From positions 1-13,220 of the forward strand of contig JBBDXI010000107.1 in NCBI GenBank assembly GCA_040902425.1: a stretch of 13,220 nt of DNA. Reading direction: 5' to 3'. Made by a program: the position numbers and the translations under genes. The notes beneath the pieces are model-generated. The model was given only the letters and a program-made list of their open reading frames with translations, did no database searches and was not told the origin of the DNA. This DNA comes from JBBDXI01 sp040902425. GTDB lineage: Bacteria; Planctomycetota; Phycisphaerae; Phycisphaerales; UBA1924. The stretch's first letter is position 1. Every line of letters starts with the position of its first letter. This document shows positions 1-5,513 of the stretch, piece by piece.

Positions 1-260
1 GCTGCGCCACGTTCGTCTGTGCCTCGCAGGAGCTCGCTGGGGGGCCAGTTCGGACATGCTGGCAGGGCGCCTCGTCGTGCTCGGCGACCACGTCCATGCC
101 TGGAGTGGCTTGGCCTTCCTCCTCGACAGTCGGTCCATATCTCGCGGAAATTCATGGAAATCATGGCGGTCAGGCCCAGCTGCCGTCGAAGGGATGTCCG
201 CCGCCGGTGCTGCGGTCGGCGAGCCCAAGGAGCGCCGAGCCACGTTGGCGCTGGTCACGG
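1..260. repeat. Degenerate tandem repeat, copy 1 (left end cut by window)
   Basis: Bases 1-135 match bases 350-484 with only six differences and a constant offset of 349. The match breaks down over about 136-172, resumes around the shared CTGCCGTCGAAG (180 and 529), and continues weakly, with a one-base indel, to about 260. The unit may extend left of base 1. The offset is not a multiple of three and most substitutions would change residues in the frames I checked, so I do not call it a gene. No terminal inverted repeats, transposase or attC core sites are visible. Confidence 0.8.
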
Positions 261-349
261 GCAGGCTTGTGTGGATACAATCACTCATGGCGATATCTCT
301 GTTAGCAGCGTTTTTGATCTCAAAAACGTGGATTCGACCGCCAAGACGG
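261..349. other. Spacer between repeat copies, with a 20-base palindrome
   Basis: This AT-richer spacer separates the two repeat copies. Its main feature is a perfect palindrome at 309-328 (CGTTTTTGATCTCAAAAACG; nine-base arms, two-base centre). A TACAAT hexamer at 276-281 resembles a -10 box but has no good -35 partner. Across 1-774 as a whole I see no gene that I can support: the open frames are not conserved between the repeat copies. Confidence 0.4.
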
Positions 350-609
350 GCTGCGCCACGTTCGTCTGTGCCTCGCAGGAGCTCGCTGGGGGGCCAGTTC
401 GGACGTGCTCGCAGGGCGCCCCGCCGTGCTCGGCGACCACGTCCATGCCTGGAGTGGCTTGGTCTTCCTCCTCGACGGTCGGTCAGAAGTTCTCAGATTT
501 CAGGGGAAAGCAGGTGACTCGGGCCCAACTGCCGTCGAAGTGGATGTCCTCCCGCCGTGCTGCGGTCGCCGAGCCCAGGGAACGCCGAGTCGTCTTTGCC
601 GCGATCACA
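350..609. repeat. Degenerate tandem repeat, copy 2
   Basis: Second copy of the 349-base-period repeat, beginning at GCTGCGCCACG. It is nearly identical to copy 1 for the first 135 bases, then more diverged. It ends about 165 bases before the first gene of the TIR operon, so it could belong to the same accessory segment. Its function is unknown. Confidence 0.8.
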
Positions 610-688
610 ATGACTAACAAATCGAGACCATAACACATTGCGGTGGACATGATCGACAAGAAATTCGTCTGACCACTCGAGCGTGGAC

Positions 689-718
689 TTGACCCCGCTG
701 GTGTTCGGTCACTACGGT
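689..718 (+). promoter_or_regulatory. Possible sigma70-type promoter of the TIR operon
   Basis: TTGACC (689-694) and TACGGT (713-718) are separated by 18 bases and lie about 57 bases upstream of the first start codon. The -35 box is close to consensus and the -10 box is weak. This is inference from sequence only. Confidence 0.35.
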
Positions 719-774
719 ATCCTCCGACTGTCGTGGTACACCAGCGGTACTGTTCAAAATCAAAGGGGCAATCA

Positions 775-1263
775 ATGGCGGACCATCGAGTTCGAGTGCG
801 GGTTTCCTCGCCACGCGGGGAGGTTGAAGTCGAAGGGGAACCCGCCGCTGTGCGGGCCTGGTTCGACGAGCTCTATCCGGAGATCGCTCAGGCGTCGTCA
901 AGGCACGCAGCGTCGAAGCGAGATCCGATCGGCGATGACGCGGCCGGTCGACAGCACGTACCTCCCGGCGATATGCCTGAGTCCTTTGGAGAGTTCCTTC
1001 ATGGACTGACGGGCGCCACCACGGACATCGACCGCATGCTGGCGGCTGCCTACTTCAAGCAATCCCAGGAGGCCGACCGCGTGTTCTCGACGAGAGCCGC
1101 AAACGACTTGCTTCTTGAGCAAGGAATTCGACTGTCCAACCCCTCGATGTGCGTCCGCCGATTGGTAGAAGGTAAGCGAGCGTTTCGCGTGGCGGGTGGT
1201 TCGTTCCGCGTGTCGGACATCGGCATCAAGTACCTGAATGATCTGAGGACAATTTCTGTATAG
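775..1263 (+). CDS. Uncharacterised small protein with C-terminal winged-helix-like domain; gene 1 of TIR operon
   Basis: 162 residues. I chose ATG 775 over an upstream in-frame ATG at 733 because AAAGGGG (762-768) sits six bases before it and the peptide then opens directly with a beta-hairpin-like segment (RVRVRVSS..GEVEVEGE). Residues about 5-37 resemble the N-terminus of the next protein: a strand pair followed by a helix with an aromatic (AVRAWFDELY). After a polar linker, residues about 72-157 look like a winged helix: TDIDRMLAAAYF, then STRAANDLLLEQGI, NPSMCVRRLV, and a wing GGSFRVSDIGIKYL. I recall uncharacterised bacterial proteins with a similar C-terminus (TREANDLLLEQGI..NPSQCV) but cannot name a family. 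There is no signal peptide or membrane segment, so it is probably cytosolic. Its stop codon (TAG) adjoins the next gene, indicating co-transcription. Sensor or adaptor for the TIR effector is my inference. Confidence 0.85.
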   Translation: MADHRVRVRVSSPRGEVEVEGEPAAVRAWFDELYPEIAQASSRHAASKRDPIGDDAAGRQHVPPGDMPESFGEFLHGLTGATTDIDRMLAAAYFKQSQEADRVFSTRAANDLLLEQGIRLSNPSMCVRRLVEGKRAFRVAGGSFRVSDIGIKYLNDLRTISV

Positions 1264-1277
1264 TGCGGGAGGCTAGA

Positions 1278-1856
1278 GTGAACACCAAGGATCCGGTTGT
1301 CTTTCAACTTGGCGTAGGCAACGTGAGCTTCCGCGCTGAGGGGCCAATCGAGTGGGTGGACGCGCGGATAACGGCCATGCTCGCGTCTCCTTTCTTTTCG
1401 CAGGGGGGAAAGGGGACAGCCCCTCAGGTGGATCACTCCCAAGGCCCCGATTCTGGACCGGCCTTGCCTCCGCACCTGATGCGCTGGATGGAACGACACG
1501 CGATCACGCGCGACCAGCTGATGCACGTCATCCACATTGGCCCTGAACAGGCCACGGTCATTGCGCCAGAGCTTCCGGGAAGCGGGAAACAGAAGACGGT
1601 GGCCGCATATCTGCTGGTTGGCTTGGCGAGTTATGCGATTAGTGAGGCGAAGCGATTCGATGACAAGGAGGCGCGCGATCTATTGACAAGGCACGGAGCC
1701 TACGACAAGAACAACCACGCGACGTATTTTCGGGATGGGTTGCTGGGGAAGCTCGTCGGCGACAAGGAGGAGGGGTTTGTGCTGTCCGTTCCAGGTCAGA
1801 ATGACGCTGCACGGTTGGTGAAGCAGGTGACAACAGAACCGGAGTCTAATCGATAG
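1278..1856 (+). CDS. Uncharacterised small protein with C-terminal winged-helix-like domain; gene 2 of TIR operon
   Basis: 192 residues. GTG 1278 is preferred because GGGAGG (1267-1272) precedes it by five bases; an in-frame GTG at 1263 overlaps the previous stop but lacks a ribosome binding site. Residues 6-38 repeat the plan of gene 1's N-terminus: two strands (VVFQLGVGNVSFRAEG) and a helix (IEWVDARITAML). Next come a low-complexity linker (about 40-63), a helical part (LPPHLMRWMERHAITRDQL), a beta segment (QATVIAPELPG), and residues about 104-184 with a winged-helix-like pattern: KTVAAYLLVGLA, DDKEARDLLTRHGAYDKNNHATYFRD, then EEGFVLSVPG and a final helix. I recall similar unannotated proteins but no family name. 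No catalytic motif is obvious. The 13-base gap to the TIR gene and the shared modules suggest that the three products work together, perhaps as partners in one complex; that is inference. Confidence 0.85.
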   Translation: MNTKDPVVFQLGVGNVSFRAEGPIEWVDARITAMLASPFFSQGGKGTAPQVDHSQGPDSGPALPPHLMRWMERHAITRDQLMHVIHIGPEQATVIAPELPGSGKQKTVAAYLLVGLASYAISEAKRFDDKEARDLLTRHGAYDKNNHATYFRDGLLGKLVGDKEEGFVLSVPGQNDAARLVKQVTTEPESNR

Positions 1857-1869
1857 GAGTGCGGTCGAC

Positions 1870-2559
1870 ATGATCACGGTCGCTGAATTCAAGGAATTGG
1901 CGCATCGATCTGGGAGGTCCAAGCGCGACCTCGTCCTTGCGGCGCTGGCGTGTCCCGACCGCGAGCCAAAATTGTTGGAGCGGATCAGAGAGCTCTACGA
2001 GGCCGCGGGAGTGAAGAGACCCGAGCGAAAGGGTATATCTGCAACGCTCCGCGACGCTACCGGCCTAGCGCGTAAGACGCCTGTGGGTTACGAACTGACG
2101 GAGGCCGCCGTTCCTCGAGTATCTGGAATGTTCAATGCTGTATCGAGGAACGTGTCAGCAGATGCTCAAGCGTCGTTGAACGGACGCGTTGTCGTGTTCG
2201 TTGGTCATGGGCGGTCGGCCGCGTGGCAAGAGGTAGAGCGGTTCCTTGAAAAACGACTTCGATGTGAGGTCGAAGAATTCAATCATTCTCCTACCGCAGG
2301 TCGTTCCAATAAGGAAAGGCTCTTGGAGATGCTGTCACGGTCAAAACTTGCCATACTTGTGCACACAGCTGAGGACGAGCAGCGCGACTCGAAAAAGCGA
2401 GCGAGACAGAACGTGGTTCACGAGACCGGCTTGTTCCAGGGGCGGCTTGGGTTTGAGAGGGCGATCGTACTGCTAGAGCGGGGCTGCGAAAAGTTCTCCA
2501 ACATGGAGGGGATCTCGCACATCGGTTTTGAGAATGGGCACATCGGGGAGTCGTTCTGA
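1870..2559 (+). CDS. TIR-domain protein (CAP12/PycTIR type) with N-terminal winged-helix-like domain; C-terminus frameshifted
   Basis: 229 residues as read; AGGAG (1855-1859) precedes ATG 1870. Residues about 17-87 form a winged-helix-like domain (SKRDLVLAALA, LLERIRELYEAAGV, ISATLRDATGL, VGYELTEAAVPRV). Residues about 106-229 match the TIR-like family of CD-NTase-associated protein 12 and PycTIR: VVVFVGHGRS, a helix EVERFLEKRL, TAGRSNKERLLEML, LAILVHTAEDE, and the hallmark RARQNVVHETGLFQGRLG. E185 of NVVHETG is the expected catalytic glutamate of NAD-cleaving members. The family usually ends with a helix like FEEIRRVLEREGLI. Here TGA at 2557 cuts it off, but the +1 frame immediately continues DEIRRVMEREKLIARPA and stops at 2609-2611, so one extra base (around T2557) has shifted the frame. 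The gene may be mutated, mis-sequenced or, less likely, recoded. No cyclase, SAVED, APAZ or Thoeris partner is visible. The likely role is an effector that depletes NAD upon infection (inference). Confidence 0.9.
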   Translation: MITVAEFKELAHRSGRSKRDLVLAALACPDREPKLLERIRELYEAAGVKRPERKGISATLRDATGLARKTPVGYELTEAAVPRVSGMFNAVSRNVSADAQASLNGRVVVFVGHGRSAAWQEVERFLEKRLRCEVEEFNHSPTAGRSNKERLLEMLSRSKLAILVHTAEDEQRDSKKRARQNVVHETGLFQGRLGFERAIVLLERGCEKFSNMEGISHIGFENGHIGESF

Positions 2560-2611
2560 CGAGATCCGACGCGTGATGGAGCGAGAAAAACTCATTGCGC
2601 GTCCTGCCTAG
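2557..2611 (+). other. Out-of-frame C-terminal tail of the TIR gene
   Basis: After the codons for GESF, dropping one base (T2557) converts TTC TGA C into TTC GAC and opens 17 further codons, DEIRRVMEREKLIARPA, ending at TAG 2609-2611. The tail matches the expected C-terminal helix of this TIR family, as recalled. TTC TGA C resembles the RF2 recoding site CTT TGA C only in its stop context, and the slip UUC to UCU would pair poorly. A real mutation or a sequencing indel is therefore more likely than programmed shifting. Confidence 0.7.
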
Positions 2612-2670
2612 GACGAGCTCTCGACCATGTGACGACCGACCGGAGGGTCGCATCAGGTTCTGCTCTTCCC

Positions 2671-2814
2671 TCACGGCCGCGGGCTGTTTAGCACTTCCTC
2701 GATGCTCCGCACCACCTCCGCCGGCGGGAGCGTCCAGAGCTGGCGCAGCGCCGGCCTCAGGCTCGACTCGGACAGGGTCACGCGGCCGATCGTGCCGAGG
2801 ATCGGCAAAGACCA
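2671..2814 (-). pseudogene. Possible 3' remnant of a host gene, unidentified
   Basis: Read on the minus strand, the last 47 codons before TGA 2671-2673 give a sensible peptide (IGRVTLSESSLRPALRQLW, then LPPAEVVRSIEEVLNSPRP), and nearly every third position is G or C, as in the host genes. Upstream of about 2814 the coding character fades and no start with a ribosome binding site is seen. It may be the tail of a gene truncated when the accessory operon arrived. I do not recognise the family. Apart from this remnant I see nothing firm in 2612-2980; a short CGACC/GGTCG hairpin near 2635-2652 is too weak to call a terminator. Confidence 0.3.
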
Positions 2815-2984
2815 CGATCGTGCGCGCGCCGCGGGCTCGCCCCGCGCGGAATGCCGCGCTTGTCGGCGCGCGATCGACACCGGGAAACAGGCCCCCAACC
2901 CCGCTCCCCCGCCCGAACGACACCCCCTGTGCGCACTATCGCGACCCTCCCCGGGTATGTAGCGGGCGTGTTTTCGCGTGAGAA

Positions 2985-3005
2985 CCCCCGCCGGAGGAGG
3001 GGGCC
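2985..3005 (+). promoter_or_regulatory. Ribosome binding site in a GC hairpin loop before the HNH gene
   Basis: CCCCC (2985-2989) can pair with GGGGG (2999-3003), placing the strong GGAGGA Shine-Dalgarno (2993-2998) in the loop, directly before ATG 3006. The Shine-Dalgarno clearly supports this start. Whether the short stem affects translation is speculation. Confidence 0.45.
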
Positions 3006-4124
3006 ATGACCGTCAAGACCGTCAAGCACTGGACCACCAACGCCCCCGGCCACGCCTGCACTGTCGCCGACGCGCACACGCCCCGCCCCGCCGCGAGAGA
3101 AAGACCCTTCGTCTACGACCTCCACGCCCACCGCGGCCTCTTCACCGAATCCGAGATTCTGGCCTCCCTCCGCGCCTGCGCCGCCCACCTCCGCAAGCCC
3201 GCCTTCACCATCCGCGAGTACCTCGCCTGGCCCGGCCGCCTCTGCACCGTCAACCCCATCCGCATCCGCTTCGGGTCCTGGGGCCTCGCCCTCCGCGCCG
3301 CCGGCCTCTCCCCCCGCCGCCTCGACCATCCCGACCCCGCCGACCTCATCGCCAACCTCGAGGAAGTCTGGCGCGACCTCGGCCGCCCACCCGGCAACTT
3401 CACCCTCGAAGTCCACGGCCGCTACTCCCGCTCCGCCTACCGCCGCCGGTGGGGCACCGTCCAGATCGCCTGCGCCAGGCTCGCCGCCTACCACCGCGGC
3501 CAGATCTCCCGCGAGGCCCTCCTCGCCCCCATCCCCGAGCACGCCCTCAAGCCCCGCCGCGGCCACCGCCTCCCCGTCGACCTCCGCTGGCGCATCATCC
3601 AGCGCGACGGCGCTGCCTGCGTCGTCTGCGGCCGCGCCCCCTCCACCCACCCCGGCCTCGCCCTGCAGGTTGACCACATCAAGCCCCACCGCCGGGGCGG
3701 CACCGACGAGGAATCCAACCTCCGAACCCTCTGCGCCGACTGCAACCAGGGCCGCCGCGAAAAGCCCGCCCGCCGCTCCTGCCCCTCCTCCCGTTCCGGG
3801 CGGGGGAAGGGCAGCACCACACTCCCCCGTGCCCGGGCGCCCCCGCCGGCCCGAATCCGCCCGCCCCGTCCCGCCCCCCGGCGCCTTCACCCGCGCACCT
3901 CCGCCCCGCCCGCCACCCTCCCGCCCCCAACAATCGCCCATGCTCACGCTCCTCGCCGCGTTCCTGCTCGCCCTCCAGCCGCCGCCGCCCCCCCCCCCCG
4001 CCCCCCCCCCCCCCCCCGCCCGCACCCCCCCCCCGCCGCCGCCCTCCCCCGCGGCCGCGCTGCCCCCCCCCGGCCGTCACGCACCACCCCGCGCCCGAGT
4101 CCCTCATCACCCGCGAGCGGCTGA
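3006..4124 (+). CDS. HNH endonuclease with homing-endonuclease-associated repeats
   Basis: 372 residues as read, with a start supported by GGAGGA. Residues about 48-100 and 115-168 are two copies of the homing endonuclease associated repeat (HNH_repeat-like): an N-terminal helix, a K/G-x-P turn, a basic R.R stretch, then FGSWGLALRAAGLSP in the first copy and WGTVQIACARLAAY in the second. The HNH domain follows at about 195-256: C205-x2-C208, the catalytic VDHIKPH (D223, H224), the NL..LC segment, and C243-x2-C246-N. This is a metal-dependent DNA nuclease fold, perhaps a free-standing homing-type or mobile-element nuclease. The last roughly 115 residues are Pro/Arg-rich with no family character. 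They look like readthrough of a C-rich intergenic stretch, so the native stop may have been lost to an indel. The coding strand shows an extreme run of codons ending in C. No intein or intron is visible nearby. Confidence 0.8.
   Translation: MTVKTVKHWTTNAPGHACTVADAHTPRPAARERPFVYDLHAHRGLFTESEILASLRACAAHLRKPAFTIREYLAWPGRLCTVNPIRIRFGSWGLALRAAGLSPRRLDHPDPADLIANLEEVWRDLGRPPGNFTLEVHGRYSRSAYRRRWGTVQIACARLAAYHRGQISREALLAPIPEHALKPRRGHRLPVDLRWRIIQRDGAACVVCGRAPSTHPGLALQVDHIKPHRRGGTDEESNLRTLCADCNQGRREKPARRSCPSSRSGRGKGSTTLPRARAPPPARIRPPRPAPRRLHPRTSAPPATLPPPTIAHAHAPRRVPARPPAAAAPPPRPPPPPRPHPPPAAALPRGRAAPPRPSRTTPRPSPSSPASG
3779..3814 (+). other. GC-rich hairpin just after the HNH domain
   Basis: CTGCCC (3779-3784) pairs with GGGCAG (3809-3814), with further partial pairing inside around a TTCC loop. 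It lies where the HNH domain ends. A terminator role is possible, but no T-run follows and the annotated frame reads through it. Confidence 0.25.
3940..3990 (+). other. Signal-peptide segment of the M28 peptidase, in a different frame
   Basis: ATG 3940 opens MLTLLAAFLLALQPPPP, a short hydrophobic signal-peptide-like segment running into a proline tract. It is one frame away from the peptidase body at 4124. Removing one C (or adding two) in the tracts at 3988-4071 would join them into one secreted precursor. No Shine-Dalgarno is seen before this ATG. Confidence 0.55.
3988..4071 (+). repeat. Cluster of long C homopolymers
   Basis: Runs of C at 3988-3999 (12), 4001-4017 (17), 4025-4034 (10) and 4063-4071 (9), split by single G or short GC groups. 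They sit between a signal-peptide coding segment and the catalytic part of the M28 peptidase, in a Pro-rich linker. Such tracts are prone to slippage and to sequencing error. Here the two coding segments are out of frame by one base across the cluster. Confidence 0.95.
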
Positions 4125-5158
4125 TGGCGACGCTCGCCTCGCTCCCGCAGGCGCGGGCCGCCCGCGGCGATATCGCGGCCCAGCAGGGCCTGGCCGCCAC
4201 CGAGGGCCTCATCCTCGGCGCGCTCACGGAGATGGGCTACGCGCCCACCCTGGAGCCCATCCCGTGGAACCTCAAGAAGCAGGAGGAGTTCGAGGCGAGG
4301 CTGAGGGATGAGGGCCGCGCTGTCGATTCCCGCGCTGCCCCCGAGACCACCGACGAGCTCGCCTCCCGCACGTGGCACAACATCGTCGTCGAGCTGCCCG
4401 GCATGGAGCTGCCCCGCGAGGTCCTCATCGTCGGCGCCCACATCGACGCCGTCCCCGGATCGCCCGGCGCGGACGATAATGGTTCGGGCGTGGCGGCGCT
4501 GCTTGAGGCCGCCCGCGTCCTCAGGGGGGTCCCGCTGCGGCGGACGGTGCGGCTGGTGTTCTTCAACCTCGAGGAGATCGGCCTCCACGGGAGCCGCGAG
4601 CACTGGCGCAAACAGAAGGCGAGGCTCGCCGCGCCGTCGGACCCGGCCGCGCCCCCGGCGGCCGCCGACCCGGGCGAGACGCTCGTCGGCATGGTCAGCC
4701 TGGAGATGCTGGGCTTCTACTCCGAGGCCGAGGGGAGCCAGAGGTCCCCGATCGCGCCGATCCCCGGCGTCTTCGAGCCGCCGACGGTCGGCGACTTCAT
4801 CGCCGTCGCGACCATCCGGAAGCACTCGGGGTTCGCGCGGCAATGGGCGGAGGGGATGCTGCGGGCCGCGCAGCCGGCGGGCCCCCCGCTGAAGGTGGTG
4901 GTGGCCGACATGTTCCCCGTGGCGCCGCCGGACTTTCTCAGGTCGGACCACCAGCCGTTCCTGCTGGGCGGGCAGCCGGCGCTCATGCTGACCGACACCA
5001 GCAACTTCCGCAACCCCCACTACCACAGGGCAACGGACACGGCGGCGACCCTGGACCCGGACCGCTACGCGGCAACTTCGCGGGGCGTGGTCGGCGCGAT
5101 CGTCGCGGTCGCCGAGCCGGCGGGGGCGCCGGCGCCGGCGATGCCGCCGGGGGAGTGA
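4124..5158 (+). CDS. M28 family zinc metallopeptidase (aminopeptidase type)
   Basis: 344 residues from the first ATG in frame, but this start is probably internal: the frame upstream (from about 4076) already reads VTHHPAPESLITRERL, typical of the segment before LMATLASLP in M28 enzymes, and a signal peptide at 3940 lies one base out of frame. The co-catalytic zinc site is complete: H106-x-D108 in VGAHIDAVPG, D117/D118 in GADDNGSG, E150-E151 in NLEEIG, E194 in SLEMLG (Asp in many relatives) and H301 in HYHRATDT. The product is expected to be an exported or periplasmic exopeptidase that releases amino acids from peptides. Its nearest neighbours are unrelated: an HNH gene upstream and a convergent lipoprotein downstream. 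Codon use drifts from C-ending to G-ending along the gene. The family assignment is firm; the substrate is unknown. Confidence 0.88.
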   Translation: MATLASLPQARAARGDIAAQQGLAATEGLILGALTEMGYAPTLEPIPWNLKKQEEFEARLRDEGRAVDSRAAPETTDELASRTWHNIVVELPGMELPREVLIVGAHIDAVPGSPGADDNGSGVAALLEAARVLRGVPLRRTVRLVFFNLEEIGLHGSREHWRKQKARLAAPSDPAAPPAAADPGETLVGMVSLEMLGFYSEAEGSQRSPIAPIPGVFEPPTVGDFIAVATIRKHSGFARQWAEGMLRAAQPAGPPLKVVVADMFPVAPPDFLRSDHQPFLLGGQPALMLTDTSNFRNPHYHRATDTAATLDPDRYAATSRGVVGAIVAVAEPAGAPAPAMPPGE

Positions 5159-5187
5159 GGTGCGGTCGGCGGGGGGCGGCGGTCGGC

Positions 5188-5325
5188 TCAGCGGCAGTGG
5201 CCGTGGCCGCCGCCGTGATGCCCGTGCCCGCCGTGGAAGTGGTGCCCGTGGAAGTGGTGGAAGTGGCAGCCGGAGAGGAGGGCAGCGCAGGCGAGGAGGG
5301 CGAGGGGGATCAGCTTGCGGGCCAT
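5188..5325 (-). CDS. 45-residue histidine-rich lipoprotein
   Basis: ATG 5325 is preceded by AAGGAG at six bases. The peptide opens with a lipoprotein signal (MARKLIPLALLACAALLSGC) whose lipobox LSGC puts the lipidated Cys at position 20. The mature 26 residues are made almost only of His, Gly and Phe (HFHHFHGHH, then HGGHGHHGGGHGHCR): twelve His plus a second Cys near the end. It would be anchored in a membrane on the periplasmic side and is suited to binding Ni, Zn, Cu or Co; storage, buffering or delivery is inference. A candidate promoter lies 57-85 bases upstream. It ends 29 bases from the convergent M28 gene. Proteins this short are easily missed, but the ribosome binding site, lipobox and promoter agree. 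The low-complexity tail could inflate apparent meaning. Confidence 0.72.
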   Translation of the reverse strand: MARKLIPLALLACAALLSGCHFHHFHGHHFHGGHGHHGGGHGHCR

Positions 5326-5381
5326 GGTGGGCTCCTTGTACATAGGCTGCGGGGCCGCTTGGTCCCTGTGGCGGCGGGGGT

Positions 5382-5410
5382 AGAGTAGCACGGTTAGTTA
5401 GGGCTAGCAA
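5382..5410 (-). promoter_or_regulatory. Possible promoter of the His-rich lipoprotein
   Basis: On the minus strand, TTGCTA (5410-5405) and TACTCT (5387-5382) are separated by exactly 17 bases. The predicted start lies about 50 bases before the lipoprotein ATG. This is sequence inference. Confidence 0.4.
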
Positions 5411-5513
5411 CCGGAATCTAAAGCCCGGTCCATACTCTGTTTCCGATGCGGCTAGGAGCCGCGGCGACCGGGGTTGCAGTGCTGGCCGAGGGGTGCGGAG
5501 GTTCGCGGCCCTG

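Noticed and set aside
325..349. GGATTCGACCGCC as a tRNA T-arm and thus an integration site
   Set aside because: The stem halves do not pair and no anticodon or acceptor arm is found upstream.
1..484. Conserved minus-strand peptide (TPGMDVVAEH region) in both repeat copies
   Set aside because: Of the six substitutions four would change the residue, so there is no sign of selection on that frame, and it lacks a start and ribosome binding site.
1..610. CRISPR array
   Set aside because: Only two long degenerate copies with a 349-base period, no short regular repeats or spacers, and no cas genes.
1..620. Integron cassette or attC site
   Set aside because: No paired GTTRRRY and RYYYAAC cores at suitable spacing were found; GTTAGCA at 301 does not fit the core, and no integrase gene is visible.
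19..633. Long plus-strand open frames across the repeat region
   Set aside because: They cover both repeat copies in different frames (offset 349, not a multiple of three), the composition is Arg/Pro/Ser-rich, and substitutions between copies are mostly non-silent.
2291..2923. Long minus-strand frame antisense to the TIR gene
   Set aside because: It overlaps the well-supported TIR domain; residues are Arg/Ala/Pro-rich with no family features.
5448..5462. Hairpin GCGGCT-AGG-AGCCGC as terminator of the ROK gene
   Set aside because: Short six-base stem with no T-run on the minus strand and about 50 bases beyond the stop codon; not distinguishable from chance.
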